Position numbers and translations under genes: made by a program. The notes under the pieces were generated by a model that worked only from the letters and a program-made list of their open reading frames with translations, searched no databases and had not been told where the DNA came from. From NCBI GenBank assembly GCA_021372585.1, contig JAJFUD010000010.1, positions 1 to 51,077 of the forward strand: 51,077 nt of DNA, written 5' to 3'. Positions 26,704 through 33,810 of the stretch are shown here, piece by piece (position 1 is the stretch's first letter; the number at the start of each line of letters is the position of its first letter). Source of the stretch: a bacterium. Lineage in GTDB: Bacteria; Caldisericota; Caldisericia; UBA6126.

Positions 26704-28339
26704 GTTTCTTAACCTCCTTAACAGGGGATGATAGGGTGCAAACGTTACATAAACACTTTTTATCACGAATATGAGACTCATATTCGTTTCTAAACCATCG
26801 AATGGTTGATAATACAGGATTAGGAGCACTTTGACCAAGGTTGCACAAAGAAGTTTGTTTAATAGTATTTCCTAATTCCTCTAATCTCTCAATATCACCT
26901 TCCTCTCCTTGTCCGGAAGTGATTTTTTCTAGTATGTTCAGCATCTGCTTAGTGCCTTCCCGACAGGGAGTACATTTACCACAGCTTTCATCAACCGTGA
27001 ATTTTAGAAAGAATTTTGCGATATCCACCATACAGCTATCTTCGTCCATGACAATTAAGCCACCGGATCCCATCATGGATCCGAGGGAGTTCAGCGATTC
27101 GTAGTCAATGGGAGTGTCAATATGGGTAGCTGGGATAACTCCGCCGGAGGGTCCACCGGTTAAGGCACCCTTGAATTGTTTGTTATGTGGGATACCTCCG
27201 CCAATATCAAATATGATTTTGCGAAGGCTGATTCCGAGTGGCACCTCTATTAATCCGGTCGTATTTACCTTTCCTGCTAAAGAAAAGACTTTCGTTCCAG
27301 TGTTATTCGGTACACCGATCGTTTGGAAAAAGTCTGCTCCCTTGGTCATGATGACCGGTATATTGGCAAATGTTTCCACATTATTGATCACGGTTGGTTT
27401 TCCAAATAATCCCTTTTCCGCTGGAAAGGGTGGTTTCTTTTTCGGCTCCCCGCGGTTTCCTTCGATAGAATTCAAGAGAGCTGTCTCTTCCCCGCAAACA
27501 AAAGCCCCGGCTCCTACGCGGATCTCTAAATCAAATGAAAAATCAGAGCCCAGGATCTGTTGACCTAAAACACCGGATTGCTTGGCTTGTTTGATTGCAT
27601 GAGTTAAGCGTTTAATCGCTAAAGGATATTCAGCCCGGACATACACATACCCTTTTTGGGCGCCGATAGCATAGGCGGCAATCGCCATACCTTCAATCAC
27701 GGAATGCGGATCTCCTTCTAGAACGGAGCGATCCATATAAGCACCGGGATCTCCTTCGTCAGCATTGCAAACCACATATTTGATGTCGCTTGTTTGCAGA
27801 TAAGCGGTTTCCCACTTGCGACCCGTCGGGAATCCTGCACCACCTCTTCCCCGTAGACCTGATTTTTTGATCTCATCAATGACCAGTTTTGGGTCTTTAT
27901 CGGCAATGGCTTTAGCTAATCCCTGATACCCGTCTCTGGCGATATACTCTTCAATATTTTCAGGGTTAATTAAACCGCAATTTCTGAGAACAAGCTTGGT
28001 TTGATGGGCAAAGAAAGGGACTTCTTCTAATCGTGGAAAAGCGCCTTCTTCTTTTCTCCACATCAAATGTTCAACAGGTCTGCCTTTCAGAAAATGCTCC
28101 TTTGTAATAATCTCAGCATCTTCCGGTTTTAAACGGACATACACCACACCTTCCGGATAGATAACCATCATAGGACCCATTTCACACGATCCCATGCAAC
28201 CTGTTTCTACGATCTGGATCTCTTCCGCTAAATCAGCAGCTTGCAGCTCTTTTTTTAAGGCACTCTCAAAACTATCTCCACCCGCAGAGATACATTGACC
28301 TCCTGCACAGATAAGAGCATGTATTCTGTAGATTTTCAT
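26678..28339 (-). CDS. NuoF/HydB-type diaphorase subunit 1 (FMN/NADH)
   Basis: 553 residues. The N-terminal thioredoxin-like [2Fe-2S] domain is intact (Cys11, 16, 48, 52). FMN/NADH motifs are GRGGAGFPTGRKW and NADEGDPGAYMDR, the latter typical of HydB of electron-bifurcating hydrogenases. The C-terminal [4Fe-4S] site is CGKCTPC plus LCNLG. The two-cluster ferredoxin tail found in Thermotoga-type HydB is absent; the protein ends in KKHARKKISH. Its ATG overlaps the stop of the upstream gene by one base. It is paralogous to the second NuoF of the operon but belongs to a different subtype. Confidence 0.92.
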   Translation of the reverse strand: MKIYRIHALICAGGQCISAGGDSFESALKKELQAADLAEEIQIVETGCMGSCEMGPMMVIYPEGVVYVRLKPEDAEIITKEHFLKGRPVEHLMWRKEEGAFPRLEEVPFFAHQTKLVLRNCGLINPENIEEYIARDGYQGLAKAIADKDPKLVIDEIKKSGLRGRGGAGFPTGRKWETAYLQTSDIKYVVCNADEGDPGAYMDRSVLEGDPHSVIEGMAIAAYAIGAQKGYVYVRAEYPLAIKRLTHAIKQAKQSGVLGQQILGSDFSFDLEIRVGAGAFVCGEETALLNSIEGNRGEPKKKPPFPAEKGLFGKPTVINNVETFANIPVIMTKGADFFQTIGVPNNTGTKVFSLAGKVNTTGLIEVPLGISLRKIIFDIGGGIPHNKQFKGALTGGPSGGVIPATHIDTPIDYESLNSLGSMMGSGGLIVMDEDSCMVDIAKFFLKFTVDESCGKCTPCREGTKQMLNILEKITSGQGEEGDIERLEELGNTIKQTSLCNLGQSAPNPVLSTIRWFRNEYESHIRDKKCLCNVCTLSSPVKEVKKHARKKISH

Positions 28340-28713
28340 TATTGTTTGTTCCTCGCAATCACCCATTCGCTGATGATTTGCCCGTTGATGACATGTTGGG
28401 CAACTATTTGTCTGGCCATTTCAGGCTGGACTTTGCCATAGGTGGTTTGGAACCCATCCCGTTCTACAACAATAACGGGCTCTTCTTTATCTAAGCCCAT
28501 GGATCCGCCCTCAATGATCTCTACTTCATGGAAATTTCTTTTTTCCAGTTCATCGATAATCGCTTTTAAAACTTCTCTGGCTCCTCCGGCAATACCGACA
28601 GTGCCCATACTGGCACGGATTCTGACTTTTGCTTCCCCACTGCGCGCTGTCATGGATTCCTTCGCCTGATCCCGAAGTTTTCGAAGTTCATCTAATGAAT
28701 TAATCTTAGCCAT
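28339..28713 (-). CDS. Stand-alone thioredoxin-like ferredoxin homologue lacking all cysteines
   Basis: 124 residues. The sequence follows the thioredoxin-like (2Fe-2S) ferredoxin family found in clostridial hyd operons: a charged N-terminal helix, SMGTVGIAGGAREVLKAIID (36-55), GGSMGLDKEEPVIVVE, and a C-terminal VTYG-like strand plus HVINGQIISEW. Family members normally have MGTCGIA and GCxGxC. Here the positions are Val, Ser and Asp, and the whole protein contains no cysteine, so no cluster can be bound in the standard way. A structural or regulatory role is inferred. ATG 28713 has GGAGGTAAGCATT upstream. Confidence 0.85.
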   Translation of the reverse strand: MAKINSLDELRKLRDQAKESMTARSGEAKVRIRASMGTVGIAGGAREVLKAIIDELEKRNFHEVEIIEGGSMGLDKEEPVIVVERDGFQTTYGKVQPEMARQIVAQHVINGQIISEWVIARNKQ

Positions 28714-29266
28714 AATGCTTACCTCCATACAATTGATTCTTATTCTCAAGCAAAAAAGTTTCTAAACCTTGCAAAATCTTTGGATTGTTGATAGGTACGT
28801 CCTGAAATACCTCTTTCAATTCAGATGTGGATATCTCAAAGGAGTTATTGTCCACTTCATGGGTGAATATAAATTCTATGTCGGAGTGGATCGCATACAT
28901 CATTAAAACAGTCGATACGATATCTCCCAGAGGAGGTCTGTCAATATGGGTGTGTTGAAACCAGAACGAGACCTTTGTACCTACACCCGGCTGACTCTCC
29001 AATTCACAACCGCCATGGCACATCTCGGCTTCCTGTTTCAATAAAGGTAGTCCCAAACCTACTGTTTTTGTTGTGCTGGTGGTGGTGAAGGGATCAAATA
29101 AGGAATCAACCATCGCCTGATCCATGCCTATGCCATTGTCTTCTATTCTAAAACCAAGGAAATCTTTTGTTTCCAGATATTCCTGAAGCGTCAGATGAAT
29201 GCGGGTAGCTCCCGCATGAACTGAATTCTCGAGAATATCAAGGATATTGAGCGATAGTTCTTTCAT
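28706..29266 (-). CDS. Histidine-kinase-like ATPase (HATPase_c) regulatory protein
   Basis: 186 residues. A lone GHKL ATPase domain without sensor, transmembrane or phosphoacceptor-His domain: N box ENSVHAGATRI (about 13-23), G1 DNGIGMD, the lid and G2 region TKTVGLGLPLLKQEAE, then GVGTKVSFWF. The C-terminal 70 residues are family-specific. Such genes recur in front of hydB in clostridial hyd operons; the role is unproven, presumably nucleotide-dependent control of the enzyme or its expression. It starts just after the nuoE1 stop and overlaps the ferredoxin-like gene by 8 nt. Confidence 0.85.
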   Translation of the reverse strand: MKELSLNILDILENSVHAGATRIHLTLQEYLETKDFLGFRIEDNGIGMDQAMVDSLFDPFTTTSTTKTVGLGLPLLKQEAEMCHGGCELESQPGVGTKVSFWFQHTHIDRPPLGDIVSTVLMMYAIHSDIEFIFTHEVDNNSFEISTSELKEVFQDVPINNPKILQGLETFLLENKNQLYGGKHYG

Positions 29267-29268
29267 CG

Positions 29269-29742
29269 TTATTGATATTTGGAGAGAATACCGGGTATTT
29301 GTTCGGGAGTGAGACGACCATAAATATCCGTTCCATCCACGCTGATCACCGGAGCCATACCGCAAGCTCCCAAACAGCGAACTTCACGGATGGAGAATTT
29401 CTTATCCGGCGTGATCTGTCCTTTTCTGATGTGCAGTTCACTCTCAAATTTCTTCATTACTTCAGCAGCACCTTTAACGTAGCATGCGGTCCCCATACAA
29501 ACCATGATCACATGATCTGCATCTTTCGTTGTTTTAAAAAAGTTATAAAAAGATACAATACCAAATACTTTAGAGGGGGGAATGTTCATTTCTTTGGCGA
29601 TATAATCCTGCGTCTCCACAGATAAGTAACCCAGCATCTCTTGGACTCCGTGTAAAACCTGGATGAGCGATTCCACTTTGTTTCCTTCTCTTTTGATGAC
29701 TAAATCAATTTGAGGGAAAGATTCTTCTCTACTTGTTTCCAT
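29269..29742 (-). CDS. NuoE/HydC-type [2Fe-2S] subunit 1
   Basis: 157-residue NuoE-family subunit, expected to pair with the HydB-type NuoF. The helical domain (VESLIQVLHGVQEMLGYLS) precedes the thioredoxin-fold cluster domain with CMGTAC and CLGACG, giving all four ligands. The region PPSKVFGIVSFYNFF is diagnostic. ATG 29742 is chosen for the strong GGAGGAAAAAA just before it; the frame continues upstream into the preceding gene. In the operon it lies between two regulatory cassette genes. Confidence 0.93.
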   Translation of the reverse strand: METSREESFPQIDLVIKREGNKVESLIQVLHGVQEMLGYLSVETQDYIAKEMNIPPSKVFGIVSFYNFFKTTKDADHVIMVCMGTACYVKGAAEVMKKFESELHIRKGQITPDKKFSIREVRCLGACGMAPVISVDGTDIYGRLTPEQIPGILSKYQ

Positions 29743-30082
29743 TTTTTTCCTCCTTGAGCATGTTGTAGAGCATTCCACTTGTTTCAAACGATGTATACGG
29801 ACTTAAAAGGATGACAATTCCTTTTTCTTGGGCTTTGCTAACAAGGTCCTTGTCAGGCATCAGGTTTTCTGAAAGAATGATCGCGGCAGCTTGTTTGATT
29901 GAAGCTACCCCTAAAATATTTTGGTGCACCTGCACCGTCACCCACACATGATCTTCTGTGACTTTTGCTAAGGCAGCGCTTAATAGGTCTGATGTGTACA
30001 CATCATGAAAAGAACCATTGACATTAAGCTGAGTGGTCAATAATTGTAAAGGCAGTTGTTCAATGAGTTGTTGGATCGTCAT
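29729..30082 (-). CDS. DRTGG-domain regulatory protein 2
   Basis: 117 residues. Starts MTIQQLIEQLPLQLLTTQ and has a small alpha/beta domain of the DRTGG type: DVYTSDLLSAALAKVTEDHV, then VASIKQAAAIILSENLMPD, KAQEKGIVILLSP and SGMLYNMLK. DRTGG domains occur next to CBS and ATPase modules and are thought to be regulatory; the ligand is unknown. ATG 30082 has GAGGTATGGAACG upstream. It overlaps the preceding HATPase gene by 23 nt and the following nuoE1 by 14 nt. Confidence 0.75.
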   Translation of the reverse strand: MTIQQLIEQLPLQLLTTQLNVNGSFHDVYTSDLLSAALAKVTEDHVWVTVQVHQNILGVASIKQAAAIILSENLMPDKDLVSKAQEKGIVILLSPYTSFETSGMLYNMLKEEKNGNK

Positions 30083-30521
30083 CGTTCCATACCTCAAATA
30101 TAAGGGTGGTTCCTTTCTTGGAAGATTCAATATAGAAATAATCTGCAAATCGTTTGATGTTATTGAGCCCCACGCCTCCGCCAAATCCGAGTTGTCTGGC
30201 AGATTCGGGCGCCGTAGAAAAACCTGGTGTCAGAGCTTTTTTCATGTCTTTCATACCAGGACCGTCATCTTTAGCGGTGATTCGTACCCTGTCAGAAAAA
30301 ATCATGACTTCAATGGAGCCACCATGAATCGTGTGAATCGCCAGGTTCGCTTCTGCCTCAAACACACAAACCCCTAAGCGACGAAGATAATCGTTCTTAG
30401 GAAAGTAATCATTCAGCATTTTTTTGACCGCCAGAGCTTTTGACCCGATCGTATCAAATTGTGCGCCTATCACATCATATAGAAAAACTTTATCAGTGGT
30501 GGTACTTAGCGTATTTTCCAT
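30060..30521 (-). CDS. RsbW-like ATPase (anti-sigma-factor type HATPase)
   Basis: 153 residues, a single GHKL ATPase domain resembling RsbW/SpoIIAB: N box FEAEANLAIHTIHGG (about 54-68), G1 DDGPGMKDMKKA, G2 GFGGGVGLNNIKRFAD, and a final strand GTTLIFEVW. RsbW proteins are serine kinases that bind sigma factors or partner proteins. In hyd-type operons the target is not known. It lies between two DRTGG genes and overlaps both (16 nt and 23 nt), suggesting stoichiometric synthesis of a complex. Confidence 0.83.
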   Translation of the reverse strand: MENTLSTTTDKVFLYDVIGAQFDTIGSKALAVKKMLNDYFPKNDYLRRLGVCVFEAEANLAIHTIHGGSIEVMIFSDRVRITAKDDGPGMKDMKKALTPGFSTAPESARQLGFGGGVGLNNIKRFADYFYIESSKKGTTLIFEVWNDDDPTTH

Positions 30522-30871
30522 GGTGATCCTTCTAAACCGGCTTGGTACAACAAACCACAGGTTACAAACATAATATTGCTGGAGCGTAGAACCAATATTT
30601 CGTTCTCTTTAGCGAGTTCAATCGTCTGCTCAGGCACTTGTTTCCCTCTAACAATCATAATAGCGGGAATATCCAAAATAATCGCTGTCCTGACAACAGA
30701 AGTATTTGTCACGCCCGTAATCAGGAGCAAAGGCTCATCATCCCGCATAATAATAAATAAGGTATCGCTCATCAAATCGGCGGCAAAAGCATACCGAATA
30801 TCTACATCCTTGCGGCCTATTGGCTGTATTATCTCTGCAGCCGTTATCTCACATATCTTATCAATTTTCAT
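30506..30871 (-). CDS. DRTGG-domain regulatory protein 1 (head of fdh operon)
   Basis: 121 residues. The DRTGG core is clear: AADLMSDTLFIIMRDDEPLL, LITGVTNTSVVRTAIILDI, PAIMIVRGKQVPEQTIELA, and a C-terminal MFVTCGLLYQAGL. It is the first gene of the operon running to mobA. There is no Shine-Dalgarno; a TATAAT box ends 8 nt before its ATG, so the transcript is probably leaderless. A long inverted repeat lies directly upstream of the -35. It is paralogous to, but distinct from, the shorter DRTGG protein two genes on. Confidence 0.8.
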   Translation of the reverse strand: MKIDKICEITAAEIIQPIGRKDVDIRYAFAADLMSDTLFIIMRDDEPLLLITGVTNTSVVRTAIILDIPAIMIVRGKQVPEQTIELAKENEILVLRSSNIMFVTCGLLYQAGLEGSPWKIR

Positions 30872-30879
30872 TTCTTTAC

Positions 30880-30907
30880 ATTATAGCAAAGATTTGTTAC
30901 ATCTCCA
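30880..30907 (-). promoter_or_regulatory. Promoter of the fdh operon
   Basis: On the minus strand TGGAGA (30902-30907), 16 nt, TATAAT (30880-30885). The -10 ends 8 nt before the DRTGG start codon. The -35 matches 4 of 6 consensus bases, compatible with an activated promoter given the inverted repeat just upstream. Confidence 0.5.
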
Positions 30908-30909
30908 CG

Positions 30910-30946
30910 CAGGTGTAAATTACCATAAAGATGGAATTATCACCTG
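30910..30946. promoter_or_regulatory. 37-bp imperfect inverted repeat upstream of the fdh operon promoter
   Basis: CAGGTGTAAATTACCAT (30910-30926), loop AAAG, then ATGGAATTATCACCTG (30931-30946). Fourteen bases pair, with one 2-nt mismatch and one bulged A. The ends CAGGTG/CACCTG are perfect. It includes the thyX stop codon and ends 2 bp before the -35 of the fdh operon. Its position suits an activator or repressor site. As RNA it has no U-tract on the minus strand, so it is not a standard terminator for thyX. Confidence 0.5.
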
Positions 30947-31605
30947 TTTATTTTCTTCTTGAGAAATACCGGTAGCAATTTACACGGTTTTTTCTCTCTA
31001 CAAAAACCTTCATGGAAGCACTTTGGGTAAAGATACAAAGCAAGTTCGGGGTAAGTATGCTGGATGAGGGAACGAATACGCCAGAACAGGTGACGAATTT
31101 CCCATTGTGATTTCATGCACAATCGAAGCTCCATGGCATGTATTAACTCTCTATAGTTCATTGTCATAAAAAGTGAAGTGTTAGCAGCGTTGGGTAACAG
31201 AAAGCGAGCATCTTCTTTGGGGATGCCCATCCTGATAAGATCAATATAGGATTGTTGAAGATCGGTCATTTTTTGCAGAAATAATGAATTCGCTGCTTCA
31301 TTTTTTTGAATCGTAGGGGGGATGGTGTAGGTAAAATTCTCTTCATTCGTATACCGTTGGCTTCGTTGAGTAAAACTGACACCCACTCGAAACCGGACTA
31401 ACTGATGAGAGCAGGCTCGGGAAATATCCTCAATGAAAAAAGTGAATGAAACGTGTTCAAAAACACTGAAATGCCCAATCTGATACAATAAATCCAGGTA
31501 ATACCTGTCTGATTGGTGAGATTGAGTTTTACCGTGTGTAATTCTGGCTGCATCAGCGATTAGTCTAACAGGATCCGGAGTAGAGGACAATAAGGAAACT
31601 TTCAT
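30940..31605 (-). CDS. thyX: Flavin-dependent thymidylate synthase with altered ThyX motif
   Basis: FAD-dependent conversion of dUMP to dTMP, 221 residues. Family features are the FSVFEHVSFTFFIEDISRAC helix, ARFLLPNAANTSLFMTMNYR, the ELIHAMELRL segment with SQWEIR, and a C-terminal cysteine-rich tail (PKCFHEGFCREKKPC). The signature normally written RHR-x7-S reads RFRVGVSFTQRSQRY, so the His is Phe and the spacing is one residue longer. It begins 2 nt after the pyrE stop and is the last gene of the pyrimidine operon, linking UMP synthesis to dTMP. Confidence 0.92.
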   Translation of the reverse strand: MKVSLLSSTPDPVRLIADAARITHGKTQSHQSDRYYLDLLYQIGHFSVFEHVSFTFFIEDISRACSHQLVRFRVGVSFTQRSQRYTNEENFTYTIPPTIQKNEAANSLFLQKMTDLQQSYIDLIRMGIPKEDARFLLPNAANTSLFMTMNYRELIHAMELRLCMKSQWEIRHLFWRIRSLIQHTYPELALYLYPKCFHEGFCREKKPCKLLPVFLKKKINR

Positions 31606-31607
31606 TT

Positions 31608-32186
31608 CTACTTTTTTAACCTTCGGGATCCCGGTTCATCCAACGGTATGTGTTTTTTGCATAGAGGGCAATTCTCTGCTTCCCAGGTTTCCGCCGGTAC
31701 TTTTATTACCGATTGAAAGGGATAGGGAATCGATTCTGACAAAGTTCTTCTGTCTACAATACTGACTACAGCAAGAGGATCATATCCCTGTTGTTGGATT
31801 AAAGCGACTAGTTCCATAGTAGTCTTTGCGGTCGTTACCACATCTTCTACTATCACTATCCTGTCATCCGGGAGGATCTCAAAGCCTCTCCGAAAACACA
31901 ATTGGCCGTCTGCTCTTTCTGCAAAAATACATCTTGCATGAGCCAAGTTGGCTAATTCATAGGCAGCAACGATTCCCCCTACTGCTGCGCCGATAATCAG
32001 AGTGGGTTGATAGGGAAGGATAAAGTTGGCGATTTCTTGCATCACCTTTCGGTTTAAAACGGGATATTGCTGCAGCAAAGCACACTGTAAGTAAGTGTCA
32101 GCATGTCTTCCTGAGGAAAGTTTAAAATGTCCTTTTTTAATGACACCTACTTCTTGCATCAACTCTAATACTTCATTTTCTTGCAT
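31608..32186 (-). CDS. pyrE: Orotate phosphoribosyltransferase
   Basis: Makes OMP from orotate and PRPP. The PRPP-binding motif RIVIVEDVVTTAKTT is present, and the length of 192 residues and the ending ENCPLCKKHIPLDEPGSR fit the longer PyrE group common in Clostridia and thermophiles. ATG 32186 is chosen for AAAGGGATTCATC before it; it overlaps the pyrF end by 14 nt. Confidence 0.94.
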   Translation of the reverse strand: MQENEVLELMQEVGVIKKGHFKLSSGRHADTYLQCALLQQYPVLNRKVMQEIANFILPYQPTLIIGAAVGGIVAAYELANLAHARCIFAERADGQLCFRRGFEILPDDRIVIVEDVVTTAKTTMELVALIQQQGYDPLAVVSIVDRRTLSESIPYPFQSVIKVPAETWEAENCPLCKKHIPLDEPGSRRLKK

Positions 32187-32892
32187 GATGAATCCCTTTC
32201 TCCATTTCCTCAAAATAAAGTTTTACCTCTTTCTTCGGGTCCTGGGCTTGTATAATGGGTCTTCCCACTACGATGTAATCCGCTGATTTTTTCATGGCAT
32301 CAGCGGGGGTGACAATTCTTTTTTGATCATTCGCTACGTCTGTCGCTCTCCGAATTCCCGGGCAAATTGTGATAAAATCCTGTCCACAATGTTCTTTCAC
32401 AGAAGCTGCTTCCTGGGCAGAAGCAACCACGCCGTCGAGATTGGCGCTTTTGGCGAGTTGGCATAAGTGGATAACAGTCTCCTGTACAGTGGAGTGAAAA
32501 CCAAATTGGTGAAGGTGTTCGTCGTTTAAGGAGGTTAAAATGGTCACTCCAATCAACTTAGTGTTCCAATTCTGCTGTACGAGAAAGTCTTTTGACTTTA
32601 CCATCGCTTCTTGTCCGGCTAATGTGTGCATATTGATAAAATCCACATCAAGATCTTTCAGAGATTTTAATGCTGAGACGACGGTGTTGGGGATATCATG
32701 AAGTTTCAGGTCCAGAAAGATTTTCTTACCCTGATGTTTGATCTTTTTGACCAGATCGGCTCCGTAGCGATAAAACAGCTGCATGCCGATCTTGTAAAAG
32801 ACTACATCATCTTGCAGTTGTTCAATTAAAGCTAACGCTTGGGTATCGATTTCAAAATCCAGCGAAACAATTAAACGTTCTTTTAATTCCAT
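32173..32892 (-). CDS. pyrF: Orotidine 5'-phosphate decarboxylase
   Basis: Decarboxylates OMP to UMP. The catalytic Lys/Asp tetrad is in IFLDLKLHDIPNTV (near residue 58-71), with the first aspartate in VSLDFEID. The phosphate-binding end is TPADAMKKSADYIVVGRPI. 239 residues, TIM-barrel group 1. It begins 3 nt after the pyrD stop. Confidence 0.95.
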   Translation of the reverse strand: MELKERLIVSLDFEIDTQALALIEQLQDDVVFYKIGMQLFYRYGADLVKKIKHQGKKIFLDLKLHDIPNTVVSALKSLKDLDVDFINMHTLAGQEAMVKSKDFLVQQNWNTKLIGVTILTSLNDEHLHQFGFHSTVQETVIHLCQLAKSANLDGVVASAQEAASVKEHCGQDFITICPGIRRATDVANDQKRIVTPADAMKKSADYIVVGRPIIQAQDPKKEVKLYFEEMEKGIHHARK

Positions 32893-32895
32893 CTA

Positions 32896-33810
32896 TTATT
32901 CCTTTCGATGGGCTAATCCGATTAATTTTTGAAGAGTCAATTGATTTTGCTCACAATACTTCATCAAATCCCGGATGATGGTTGACATGGTGGTTGGGTC
33001 AATCAGATTAGCGGATCCGACTTCAACGCAGGTAGCCCCGGCAAGGATAAATTCGAGAACATCTTTTACACTCCTGATCCCACCACAACCGATAATCGGT
33101 ATTTTAATTCCGGATTGATAGACTTCCCAGACGGCACGAAGAGCGATCGGCTTAATGGCTGGACCTGACATGCCTGCAATTTGATTTGAAAAATAAGGTT
33201 TTTGTTTTTCCAGATCAATCACCAATCCCCTGACCGTATTGCCAATGCAAACAGCCGAAAATCCTTCATCCTCAATCATGTGACAAATGTCCGTAATGGG
33301 TGGGGATTCTAGGCTGATTTTGATAATCTTGGTGACCGGATTCACTTTTTTGACGGCTTTTAACAGCTCTTTCAGAGAAGGAATATGGAAGCAAAAAGGA
33401 ACGCCTCCTTTTTTGACATTCGGGCAAGATACGTTTATTTCAACCGCATCCAGCTGAAAATCCTGTAATTTGCTTAAGAGTTCCACATATTCAGATACTG
33501 CTGAACCGGCAATACTTACCCATTTTAAGGTTTTAAGAGAAGAGATAAATGGATAGATTTCCGATACAAATTGAGGCCATCCCTGATTCTCTAAGCCTAT
33601 GGAGTTCATCAGTCCTAATTCGATTTCAAATAATCTTGGTTGCGGATTCCCTTTTTTAGGCAGCAGCGTGATGCTCTTGGTTAATATGGCTCCTAATTCA
33701 TTCAAATCCATCCATTCGCTCAGCTCAAGCCCATATCCTATCGTACCGGATGCCGGCACTATGGGATTAGCAAGTGTTAAGGATCCAATATTGGTTGAGA
33801 GCTGGTTCAT
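32896..33810 (-). CDS. pyrD: Dihydroorotate dehydrogenase, NAD-linked type (catalytic subunit)
   Basis: Class 1B FMN subunit that oxidises dihydroorotate and passes electrons to PyrK. The catalytic base is the Cys of EINVSCPNVKKGG (near residue 130), as in class 1B enzymes. FMN-binding features are IGCGGIRSVKDVLEFILAGA and VEVGSANL. Length 304 residues from ATG 33810, which overlaps the pyrK stop (ATGA). Confidence 0.94.
   Translation of the reverse strand: MNQLSTNIGSLTLANPIVPASGTIGYGLELSEWMDLNELGAILTKSITLLPKKGNPQPRLFEIELGLMNSIGLENQGWPQFVSEIYPFISSLKTLKWVSIAGSAVSEYVELLSKLQDFQLDAVEINVSCPNVKKGGVPFCFHIPSLKELLKAVKKVNPVTKIIKISLESPPITDICHMIEDEGFSAVCIGNTVRGLVIDLEKQKPYFSNQIAGMSGPAIKPIALRAVWEVYQSGIKIPIIGCGGIRSVKDVLEFILAGATCVEVGSANLIDPTTMSTIIRDLMKYCEQNQLTLQKLIGLAHRKE

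Noticed and set aside
27108-27563. 151-codon open frame antisense to the HydB-type nuoF
   Set aside because: It mirrors the codon pattern of the real gene, has no ribosome site, and its protein is low-complexity Pro/Ser-rich sequence typical of antisense shadows.
30872-30939. Rex operator before the fdh operon
   Set aside because: No TTGTGAA-N4-TTCACAA-like sequence is present; the inverted repeat has different half-sites.
30910-30960. Intrinsic terminator from the inverted repeat
   Set aside because: A T-rich run follows only on the plus strand, where no gene is transcribed toward it; thyX on the minus strand has no U-tract after the hairpin.
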